Part shown: positions 50,178-56,890 of the stretch, piece by piece
How positions within the stretch are numbered: the stretch's first letter is position 1
Layout of the letters: the number at the start of each line of letters is the position of its first letter
Assembly (NCBI RefSeq): GCF_042681825.1
Contig: NZ_JBHUGH010000001.1
Location: forward strand, 186,001 to 250,000
DNA: 64,000 bases
Reading direction: 5' to 3'
From: Halodurantibacterium flavum
GTDB taxonomy: Bacteria; Pseudomonadota; Alphaproteobacteria; Rhodobacterales; Rhodobacteraceae
Translations under genes and position numbers: made by a program
The notes under the pieces: generated by a model
Told to the model about the DNA's origin: nothing
Database searches by the model: none
What the model saw: the letters and a program-made list of their open reading frames with translations, nothing else

Positions 50178-51635
50178 ATGAGCACCGTCATCAAGGGCGG
50201 CACCATCGTCGCCGCCGACCGCAGCTATGCCGCCGACATCCTGATCGAGGGCGACACCATCGCCGCCATCGGCCCCGGCCTGTCGGGCGACCGGGTGATC
50301 GACGCCGAAGGCGCCTATGTCCTGCCCGGCGGCATCGACCCCCACACCCATCTGGAGATGCCCTTCATGGGCACCACCACCGCCGAGACCTGGGAAAGCG
50401 GCACCTTTGCCGCCGTCTCGGGTGGTACGACGATGGTGGTCGATTTCGTGATCCCCGGCCCGGACGGCATGTTGCCGGCGCTGGACCTTTGGGCCGAACG
50501 CGCGGCGCGGCAGGCAAGCTGCGACTATGGCTTCCACATGTCCGTTACCGGCTGGTCGGAGCAGATCTTCGGCGACATGGAACAGGTCGTCGCGCGCGGG
50601 GTGAACAGCTTCAAGCACTTCATGGCCTATAAAGGCGCGCTGATGGTGAATGATGACGAGATGTTCGCCTCCTTCACCCGCTGTGCCCAGCTTGGGGCGC
50701 TGCCGCTGGTCCATGCGGAAAACGGCGACCTTGTGGCGGCGTTGCAGCAGAAATACCTGACCGATGGCGTGACGGGGCCCGAGGGACACAGCTATTCCCG
50801 CCCGCCCGCGGTCGAGGGCGAGGCGACGAACCGCGCGATCATGATAGCCGATGCGGCGGGGGTACCGGTCTATATCGTCCACACCTCCAGCGAAGAGGCG
50901 CATGAGGCGATCCGCCGCGCGCGTCAGGTCGGCCAGCGGGTCTATGGCGAGCCGTTGATCCAGCACCTGCTGCTGGATGACAGCGTCTATGCCAGCCCCG
51001 ACTGGGATTTCGCTGCCCAACGTGTCATGTCGCCGCCCTTTCGCGACAAGCGCCATCAGGAAAGCCTCTGGGCCGGGCTGGTCGCGGGATCGCTGCAGGT
51101 GGTGGCGACCGATCACTGCGCCTTCACGCTCGCGCAGAAACAGCTTGGCCGGGGGGATTTCACCCGCATCCCCAATGGCACCGGCGGGCTGGAGGACCGC
51201 ATGTCCCTTTTGTGGCATAACGGGGTGGGCACAGGTCGGATCACGATGAACGAGTTCGTCGCCGTCACCTCGACCAACATCGCGCAGATCCTGAACATCT
51301 ATCCGCGCAAGGGGGCGATCCTGCCCGGCTCGGACGCTGATCTGGTGGTGTGGGATCCGAAAGCCTCGAAAACCATCACGGCGGCTGGCCAGAAGTCGGT
51401 CATCGACTACAACGTCTTCGAGGGGCACAAGGTGACGGGCCTGCCGCGTTACACCCTGTCGCGCGGGGCGGTGGTCTGGGACGCAGGCCGGGGCAGCAGC
51501 CCGCAGCCCGGCCGTGGGCAGCATGTGGCGCGCCCGGCCTTTCCGGCGGTATCCCGCGCCTATGCCACCTGGAAAGAGCTTGTCGCGCCGCGCCCCGTCA
51601 ACCGCGCGCAGGAGCACATGCCGATCGGAGTGTGA
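50178..51635 (+). CDS. hyuA: D-hydantoinase/dihydropyrimidinase
   Basis: A 485-residue cyclic amidohydrolase with a binuclear zinc site: His56 and His58 ([13 protein letters not shown]), carboxylated Lys152 ([12 protein letters not shown]), His179 (LVHAENGD), His235 (YIVHTSS) and Asp312 (VATDHCAF). The overall pattern is that of D-hydantoinases and dihydropyrimidinases ([28 protein letters not shown]). It opens 5-substituted hydantoins, or dihydropyrimidines, to N-carbamoyl amino acids. Neighbouring racemase and D-carbamoylase genes favour hydantoins. Its need for metal may explain the COG0523 GTPase later in the operon. It follows the carbamoylase stop after seven bases. Confidence 0.95.
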   Translation: MSTVIKGGTIVAADRSYAADILIEGDTIAAIGPGLSGDRVIDAEGAYVLPGGIDPHTHLEMPFMGTTTAETWESGTFAAVSGGTTMVVDFVIPGPDGMLPALDLWAERAARQASCDYGFHMSVTGWSEQIFGDMEQVVARGVNSFKHFMAYKGALMVNDDEMFASFTRCAQLGALPLVHAENGDLVAALQQKYLTDGVTGPEGHSYSRPPAVEGEATNRAIMIADAAGVPVYIVHTSSEEAHEAIRRARQVGQRVYGEPLIQHLLLDDSVYASPDWDFAAQRVMSPPFRDKRHQESLWAGLVAGSLQVVATDHCAFTLAQKQLGRGDFTRIPNGTGGLEDRMSLLWHNGVGTGRITMNEFVAVTSTNIAQILNIYPRKGAILPGSDADLVVWDPKASKTITAAGQKSVIDYNVFEGHKVTGLPRYTLSRGAVVWDAGRGSSPQPGRGQHVARPAFPAVSRAYATWKELVAPRPVNRAQEHMPIGV

Positions 51636-51646
51636 GAGGAAACGCC

Positions 51647-52549
51647 ATGACGAAAAAGATCATCTGCGCCTTCGGGACCGACATCGACTCCGTCGCCGGC
51701 TGGATCGGATCCTATGGAGGGGGCGACAGCCCCTCGGACATCCAGCGCGGGATTTTCGCCTCCGAGGTGGGCATTCCGCGCCTGCTGCGGCTGTTCCGGA
51801 AATACGACCTGCGCACCAGCTTTTTCATCCCCGGCCATTCGCTGGAAACCTTTCCCGACCAGATGCGGATGATCGTCGATGCAGGGCATGAGGTCGGCGC
51901 CCATGGCTATCTGCACGAAAACCCCGTGGCGATGACCCCTTCGCAGGAAGAGGCGGTGCTGGTGAAGTCGATCGAGCTGATCGAGGGGCTGACCGGCAAG
52001 GCGCCCCGGGGCTATGTCGCGCCCTGGTGGGAAATGTCGAATGTCACCGCCTCGCTTTTGCAGAAATACGGGTTCCGATACGATCACAGCCAAGGCTACC
52101 GGGATTTCCAGCCCCATTACGCGCGGGTGGGCGATGAATGGACGACCATCGATTATTCCGGCCCGGCCGAAAGCTGGATGAAGCCCCTGAAGCACGGGCA
52201 TGAGATCGACCTCGTGGAGATCGCGGCGAACTGGTATGTGGATGACCTGCCGCCGATGATGTTCATCAAGAAATCGCCCAACAGCCACGGCTTCGTGAAC
52301 CCCCGCGATATCGAGCAGATGTGGCGCGACCAGTTCGACTGGGTCTACCGCGAGATGGAGTACGGCGTCTTTCCGATCACCATCCACCCCGATGTGTCGG
52401 GCCGCCCGCAGGTGCTTTTGATGCTCGAACGGCTGATCGACTACATCAACGGCCATGAGGGCGTCGTCTGGATGCCGTTCGAGGAGATGGCCGAGGATTT
52501 CCGCGCCCGCTATCCCTTTGAGGCCAAAACCCGGCCCGAGGTGATCTGA
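51647..52549 (+). CDS. Polysaccharide-deacetylase-fold enzyme (HpPgdA/PuuE type)
   Basis: A 300-residue NodB-fold hydrolase. Residues Asp14 (TDIDSV), His86 and His90 ([10 protein letters not shown]) match the metal ligands Asp14, His86 and His90 of Helicobacter PgdA at the same numbers, and VAPWWEMS and [25 protein letters not shown] segments are present. The same subgroup includes PuuE allantoinase, which cleaves a hydantoin ring without the amidohydrolase fold. In this operon a cyclic ureide or imide substrate is therefore more plausible than peptidoglycan, and no signal peptide is present. GAGAGGAAA precedes the ATG at 51647. It follows the hydantoinase by 11 bases. Confidence 0.88.
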   Translation: MTKKIICAFGTDIDSVAGWIGSYGGGDSPSDIQRGIFASEVGIPRLLRLFRKYDLRTSFFIPGHSLETFPDQMRMIVDAGHEVGAHGYLHENPVAMTPSQEEAVLVKSIELIEGLTGKAPRGYVAPWWEMSNVTASLLQKYGFRYDHSQGYRDFQPHYARVGDEWTTIDYSGPAESWMKPLKHGHEIDLVEIAANWYVDDLPPMMFIKKSPNSHGFVNPRDIEQMWRDQFDWVYREMEYGVFPITIHPDVSGRPQVLLMLERLIDYINGHEGVVWMPFEEMAEDFRARYPFEAKTRPEVI

Positions 52550-52843
52550 ATGTGCACGGCCTGCGGATTTCCGGCGCGGCCCGGGATCTGGACCGAGGCG
52601 GGCCTGGAAGGGCCGGGTGACCGGATGCGGGCGCGGTTCCGCCGGGCGCAGATCCTGCGCGAGGTGCTGCGGGGGCAGGGGCTGACCGCCCATGACGACG
52701 GCCAGACCGCGGGCGTGCAGATCGCGCGCCTCTCGGGGGGCGCGCAGATCGTGGGTGCCGTGCCCGAGATATGGCCGGCGGTCGAGGCGATGCTGGGCCG
52801 CCCGTTCGACCCGCTCGACCTTGCGGGGACAGAGGGTGGCTGA
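52550..52843 (+). CDS. Small CxxC protein coupled to the COG0523 GTPase
   Basis: A 97-residue protein I do not recognise as a named family. It begins MCTACGFPARPG, with a CxxC pair that could bind metal, followed by a helical stretch (RMRARFRRAQILREVLRGQG) and a C-terminal half with IARLSGGAQIVGAVPEIWPAVEAMLG. The ATG follows the deacetylase TGA directly, and its own stop overlaps the GTPase start by eight bases, so translation is coupled on both sides. Association suggests help in metal delivery or assembly for the hydantoinase group. No membrane or export signal is seen. Confidence 0.7.
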   Translation: MCTACGFPARPGIWTEAGLEGPGDRMRARFRRAQILREVLRGQGLTAHDDGQTAGVQIARLSGGAQIVGAVPEIWPAVEAMLGRPFDPLDLAGTEGG

Positions 52844-53798
52844 CCGGGCCGGACGGCGGCTGCGGCTGACGGTTCTGGGGGGCTATCTCGGCGCGGGCAA
52901 GACGACCTGGCTGCGCCATCTGCTTCATCACTCGGGCGCCCGCCTGCATGTGATCGTGAACGAGGCTGCGGGCCTTCCGGTCGATGACGGGCTTCTGGGG
53001 CGCGCGGCGGGCGTGACGGTGCTGGCCGGCGGTTGTGCCTGCTGCGAAGGGCGCGCCGCGCTGATCGCGGCACTGCGCGGGCTCTGCGACGCCTGGGTGG
53101 CGCCGGACGCCGCCCGCCCCGATGCGCTGATCCTGGAGACGAGCGGCCTTGCCGATCCAGGGGCGATCGTGGCGGCGATCCGGGCCGATCCGGTTCTGGC
53201 GCATCATCTGCTGCTGCATGAAATCGTGGTGATGGTCGATGCGCGCCATGCCCCCGCGCAGCTGCGGGCAGAGCCGTTGGGCCGGGCGCAGGTGGCGGCG
53301 GCAGACCGGCTGATCCTGTCGCGCGTCGCGGGGCTGGACCCCTTGGCGCTGGCGCAGGTGCTGGCGGATCTGCGCAGCCTCAACCCCGCCGTGACGCCCG
53401 AGGCGGCGGAACATGGTGTGCCATTGCCGCTGCCCGAGCCTGCGGCGGGTGTCGCGGTTGCGCCGCTGCCCCCCCTTGCGGACGAGGCCGGGCCGGTTTC
53501 GGCGATGCAAGTCACGGTCGATGGTGCGGATTGGGCGGCGTTCAGCCTGTGGTTATCGGCGCTGCTTCATGCGTGGGGCGATGACCTCGTGCGGATCAAG
53601 GGTGTGGTGCCCACGCCGGCGGGGCGCCTGCTGATCCAGACCGTCCGGCGCGAGGTGCAGCCGCCCGAGGTCCTGCCGCCAGACCAGCCGGGGGAGGCGA
53701 TTGCCTCGGACAGGTACGAAGGCCAGATCGTCGTGCTGGGTCGAGGCTGTGTGGCGGGCGATCTGCAACGCTCGCTTGACCGGTTCACGCGGATCTGA
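52836..53798 (+). CDS. COG0523/CobW-family GTPase (putative metallochaperone)
   Basis: A 320-residue P-loop GTPase. Walker A GGYLGAGKTT is at 15-24, the metal-binding C67-A-C-C70 motif in GGCACCEGR, and the E101-T-S-G Walker B-like motif in LILETSGLADP. The CobW_C domain lies at about 228-310. The usual N/T-K-x-D guanine motif is not clear: the region reads LILSRVAGLDP at residues 160-169. COG0523 proteins deliver zinc or other metals to client enzymes; the hydantoinase or deacetylase of this operon is the obvious client. Start GTG at 52836 inside the small CxxC gene. It ends the hydantoin transcript, converging on tonB. Confidence 0.88.
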   Translation: MADRAGRRLRLTVLGGYLGAGKTTWLRHLLHHSGARLHVIVNEAAGLPVDDGLLGRAAGVTVLAGGCACCEGRAALIAALRGLCDAWVAPDAARPDALILETSGLADPGAIVAAIRADPVLAHHLLLHEIVVMVDARHAPAQLRAEPLGRAQVAAADRLILSRVAGLDPLALAQVLADLRSLNPAVTPEAAEHGVPLPLPEPAAGVAVAPLPPLADEAGPVSAMQVTVDGADWAAFSLWLSALLHAWGDDLVRIKGVVPTPAGRLLIQTVRREVQPPEVLPPDQPGEAIASDRYEGQIVVLGRGCVAGDLQRSLDRFTRI

Positions 53799-53899
53799 CG
53801 CGGTGTCGGTCCGGCCGTCCTGTCAGAAAACCGCAAGAATTCGTTGCCCTCGTGGCCGGGCGCTGGTTCAGCCTGTCCGTAATGATGCCGAGGTGACGG

Positions 53900-55012
53900 T
53901 CACGACCGCCCGACGAATTCAAAGCTGAACGAGGTCTGCGCCCCCGGCGGTGGTGGCGGGAAGGGCGCGGCCCGCTGGATATGGTCGAGTGCGGCCCGGT
54001 CGAGTGCGTCGGAGCCCGAGGACTGAACCACCGAGAGTTGCGCCAGCGCCCCCGAGCCGGACACGCTGAACGCCACCAGAACGGTGCCCCGCCCCGATGT
54101 CGAGGGCCGGCGCAGGCGCGTGATCTTGCGCAGAACCTCGCCGGGATAGTTCGAGGCGGCGGCATTGCCCGCCTCGCTCGCCTGGCCGGCGACCTGGCCC
54201 TGGGCGGCATCGGGTGCACCTTCCTGCCCCGCGCTGCTGCCGCGCCTTGCATCGACCGTCGCATTGCCGACCGGTTGGGCGGGTTGAGGTTGGGCGGTGC
54301 GGGTGGGTTCGGGCTGGCGTTGCGGCTCGGGCCGCGTTTCCGGGCGGGCCTCGGGCCGGGCCGAGGTTTCGGGCGCGGCTGTCGGTTCGGGCGGCTCTTC
54401 CGCGATCTCGACCTCTTCGGGGGCCTCTTCCGGCGCCGGTTCAGGGGGTTCCGGCGGCTCTTCGGCAAGCTGCGGTTCCGGTTCGACCGGCACCTGTGGT
54501 TCGGGGTCCGGGGCTTCGGCTTGGAGGGGGTCAGCCGGTGCGACGGGCGTGAGCAGCGGTGCTTGCGCCGCGGGGGCCACGGGGGTCACGGGGGTGACGG
54601 GGCGGGACTGCAATTCGGGGCTGAGGGCTGCAAGCATCTCGGGCGCGGGTGCCGGGTCGGCCGCCTGTCGGGAGGTCTCGGCCGGCGCGACGGGCTGAAC
54701 CGGGGCCTGCGGCTGTGTCTGCGTCAGTGTCTGCGGCTGCACGGCGGTGACATCGGGCATCGGCGCGGGCGTGACCGGGGGGGTCACAGGCGCGGTCAGG
54801 GGCGCGGTTACGGCCGGTTCGGCGGGCTGTTCCTGCGGCAGGGTGCCCTGGGCGAAATCCTCGAACGCATCGCCAAGGGCGGCCTCGACACCCTGCGCGC
54901 CGCCGTCGATCTGGACCGTCGCCGGCGGGGGCACCGATATGGCAAGCCCGACCCCGTGCAGGGCGCCGGAAACGGCAAGGGCGGTGGCCCCGAGGATCAG
55001 GCGACGTGTCAT
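53900..55012 (-). CDS. tonB: TonB-type energy transducer
   Basis: A 370-residue inner-membrane anchored protein. One N-terminal hydrophobic segment (about 5-27, LILGATALAVSGALHGVGLAIS) anchors it. A very long linker of about 230 residues is made of Pro, Glu, Gln, Thr and Ala repeats (QTQPQAPVQPVAPAE; EPPEPPEPAPEEAPEEVEI). The C-terminal domain (about 285-370; RGTVLVAFSVSGSGALAQLSVVQSSGSDALDRAALDHIQ) is the TonB_C fold. It transmits the proton-motive force from ExbB-ExbD to the TonB-dependent receptor encoded upstream. The linker is longer than in E. coli TonB. Its ATG overlaps the exbD-like gene by four bases. Confidence 0.9.
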   Translation of the reverse strand: MTRRLILGATALAVSGALHGVGLAISVPPPATVQIDGGAQGVEAALGDAFEDFAQGTLPQEQPAEPAVTAPLTAPVTPPVTPAPMPDVTAVQPQTLTQTQPQAPVQPVAPAETSRQAADPAPAPEMLAALSPELQSRPVTPVTPVAPAAQAPLLTPVAPADPLQAEAPDPEPQVPVEPEPQLAEEPPEPPEPAPEEAPEEVEIAEEPPEPTAAPETSARPEARPETRPEPQRQPEPTRTAQPQPAQPVGNATVDARRGSSAGQEGAPDAAQGQVAGQASEAGNAAASNYPGEVLRKITRLRRPSTSGRGTVLVAFSVSGSGALAQLSVVQSSGSDALDRAALDHIQRAAPFPPPPPGAQTSFSFEFVGRS

Positions 55013-55413
55013 TCGGATAGCCCCCGTTCGGTAATCAGCCGCACCTCGGTCGCGCCCGCCGCACGCAGGGCCCCCGCGATGGCGATCAGGTCCCGCGCGG
55101 GCAGGTCGCGGTCGGGCAAAAGCCGCATAACGCGGTCGTCGCCGGTCCCGGGCGGCTGGGCGGCGGCGAAATCCTCGGGCGCGGTTTCCTCGCCGCGCCA
55201 GAGCGTGGTGCCATCGGCGCGGATCAGCAGCGCATCGTCGGGCACGCGGGCCGAGGCGAGATCGGCCTCGACCAGACGCATGTCCCGGTCGGTCGGGCGC
55301 GCGATCTGGCCGGCGACCAGAAAGAACACGAGCATCAGGAACACGACGTTGATCAGTGCGATCGTCGGTTCGGCCCGGTTTCGCGGGGTGGCGGGGGCAA
55401 GACGTCCGGCCAT
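55009..55413 (-). CDS. exbD: ExbD/TolR-type protein, second copy
   Basis: A 134-residue protein with a short cytoplasmic N-terminus, one membrane helix (about 15-37, PTIALINVVFLMLVFFLVAGQI) and a periplasmic domain (about 45-130; LIRADGTTLWRGEETAP, LLPDRDLPARDLIAIAGALRAAGATEVRLITERG). The aspartate usual in ExbD membrane helices (LID-VFLLLLFF) is an asparagine here (LIN-VVFLMLVFF), whereas it is kept in the first copy. ATG at 55413 after GGAGG; it is four bases downstream of the other exbD. The two may form a heteromeric stator. Confidence 0.85.
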   Translation of the reverse strand: MAGRLAPATPRNRAEPTIALINVVFLMLVFFLVAGQIARPTDRDMRLVEADLASARVPDDALLIRADGTTLWRGEETAPEDFAAAQPPGTGDDRVMRLLPDRDLPARDLIAIAGALRAAGATEVRLITERGLSE

Positions 55414-55417
55414 CGAA

Positions 55418-55795
55418 TTATCCTCCGATAACGCGCAGCCGGACGCCCGGCACGCCCTGCGCCGCCGCCAGAACATCGACCAGCCGCTGCGCGGTCACAT
55501 CGTCCGACGGCGCCACGAGGACGAGCGGCGTATCAAGCGCCCCCAGTGCTGCGGCCAAGTCCGGCAGCGCCAGGTCCGTCACGTTCAGCACGATCCGGTC
55601 GGGCATCACCCGCAAAAAGGCGGGCGGCTCGGCCGGCTCGGCCATGACGCCCGAGGCTGCGGCCATGAAGGGCATGTCGCCATAGCGGGTGAAGGTCGAG
55701 GACAGCATGAAGAACAGAAGCAGCAGAAAGATCACGTCGATGAGCGAGGTGAGCGCAAGCCGCCGCCGCCGCAGGGGCGCCGCAAGCCTAGGCAT
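55418..55795 (-). CDS. exbD: ExbD/TolR-type protein, first copy
   Basis: A 125-residue protein with a basic cytoplasmic start (APLRRRRLALTSLIDVIFLLLLFFML), one membrane helix at about 13-33 containing the proton-carrying Asp of LIDVIF, and a periplasmic C-terminal domain (RVMPDRIVLNVTDLALPDLAAALGAL). It works with ExbB to drive TonB. The start is the ATG at 55795, overlapping the end of exbB by eight bases; an upstream GTG frame of 13 codons is an alternative but adds no conserved sequence. Confidence 0.88.
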   Translation of the reverse strand: MPRLAAPLRRRRLALTSLIDVIFLLLLFFMLSSTFTRYGDMPFMAAASGVMAEPAEPPAFLRVMPDRIVLNVTDLALPDLAAALGALDTPLVLVAPSDDVTAQRLVDVLAAAQGVPGVRLRVIGG

Positions 55796-56462
55796 GGGCG
55801 GCCCCGCGCGCGCGTCCGGCGACCGGGCGGTCATCGGGCAGCGTGGCGTCGGCGTCCGGGGACAGCGCGCCCTCGATCACCATCTCGGCCATGCGGCGCT
55901 CGCCGGTCATCCGGCCCTCGAACCAGGCCAGGATCGCCGTGACCGGCATCGCCACCGCGAGCCCCGCCGCCGTCGTCATCAGCGCGACCCAGATGCCCCC
56001 CGCCAGAACCGAGGGGTCGACGTCCTGCCCGGCCTCCTGCATCGCGCGAAAGGCGTCGATCATGCCCAGAACCGTGCCGAAAAGGCCCAGAAGCGGGGCG
56101 ATCTGCGCGACCGTATCAAGCAGACGGAACCCGAAGTCGAGCCGCGCGAGCCGCCCCTCGGCCAGCGTGTAAAGCCGGTCGCGCCCGGCGCCGGTCTGCA
56201 GCGCCCGCGCCAGAACAGGGCCGAGATGCGAGGGCGCGGAGTCGGCCAGCGCGATGGCCCGGGACCGGGCGCCCCGGTCGGATGCGTCCAGCGCGGCAAT
56301 CAGCGCGCCGTGGCGGCCGACACCGGCGGCGCGGAACTGCACGAGTTTGGCGATCACCACCGCCCCCGACAGGACCGACAGCGCGAGGATGACGCCGACC
56401 ACCCAGCCGCCGAGATCGAGAAACCCCAGAAGCGCGTCCTGCGCCTGTTGCAGATGAATCAT
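55788..56462 (-). CDS. exbB: ExbB/TolQ-type proton channel protein
   Basis: A 224-residue MotA/TolQ/ExbB protein. The first membrane segment is at about 15-40 (LGGWVVGVILALSVLSGAVVIAKLV); the large cytoplasmic region follows; the second and third segments (VAQIAPLLGLFGTVLGMIDAFRAM and VALMTTAAGLAVAMPVTAILAWF) carry the family-typical GLFGTVLGMI and T-T-A-AGL motifs. It is the proton channel that energises TonB. It overlaps the small secreted-protein gene by four bases. Its partner genes for ExbD and TonB follow. Confidence 0.92.
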   Translation of the reverse strand: MIHLQQAQDALLGFLDLGGWVVGVILALSVLSGAVVIAKLVQFRAAGVGRHGALIAALDASDRGARSRAIALADSAPSHLGPVLARALQTGAGRDRLYTLAEGRLARLDFGFRLLDTVAQIAPLLGLFGTVLGMIDAFRAMQEAGQDVDPSVLAGGIWVALMTTAAGLAVAMPVTAILAWFEGRMTGERRMAEMVIEGALSPDADATLPDDRPVAGRARGAAHA

Positions 56463-56890
56463 TGTGCGACCTCCAGTCCCTCTGCGCTGCCCGTCAGGTC
56501 GAGCGCTGCGGCACAGGCCCGGGCGTCGGCGGGTTCATCCGCCGCCGAGCAGCTTGCGACGCCATTCACCAGAAGCTGGTCGAGCGCCGCGCAGTCCGCG
56601 CCCGCCACGTCGAACTGGCGCACCCGGCGATGGCCCTGCGGCAGATCGCCGAAGTCGAACAAGCTCAGCGCCGCCACCCGTCCCGCCTGATCGAACAGCA
56701 CCGTTTCCAGCACGAGCGAGGAAAGCGATGTGTAGTCGTTCGCCGCCACGAAGGTCAGCCGGCAGGCCGTCCCTTCCTGATCCGCGCGATTGAGATCGAG
56801 CGAGAGCCGCCCTGCCGGGGCGGCCTCCTGTGCTGCGGCGGGAAGCCCCGCCACGGTGAGAATGGTGGCGATGAGCGCGGCTCTTACCAT
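56459..56890 (-). CDS. Small secreted hypothetical protein in the haem locus
   Basis: A 143-residue protein with a Sec signal peptide (about 1-21, LIATILTVAGLPAAAQ-E). The mature part is beta-rich and holds four cysteines (TACRLTF, AGADCAALDQ, ASCSAAD, ARACAAALD) that could form two disulfides. Stretches such as LDLNRADQEGTACRLTFVAANDY and GRVAALSLFDFGDLP are conserved in proteins found beside TonB-dependent haem receptors in Rhodobacterales, but no function is known. Its start overlaps the receptor stop by seven bases and its stop overlaps exbB by four. A periplasmic role in haem uptake or receptor assembly is inferred. Confidence 0.8.
   Translation of the reverse strand: MVRAALIATILTVAGLPAAAQEAAPAGRLSLDLNRADQEGTACRLTFVAANDYTSLSSLVLETVLFDQAGRVAALSLFDFGDLPQGHRRVRQFDVAGADCAALDQLLVNGVASCSAADEPADARACAAALDLTGSAEGLEVAQ

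Noticed and set aside
53981..55942. A 653-codon rightward frame opposite tonB and exbD
   Set aside because: Caused by the Pro/Glu-repeat linker of tonB on the other strand; it reads as Gly/Arg low-complexity sequence.
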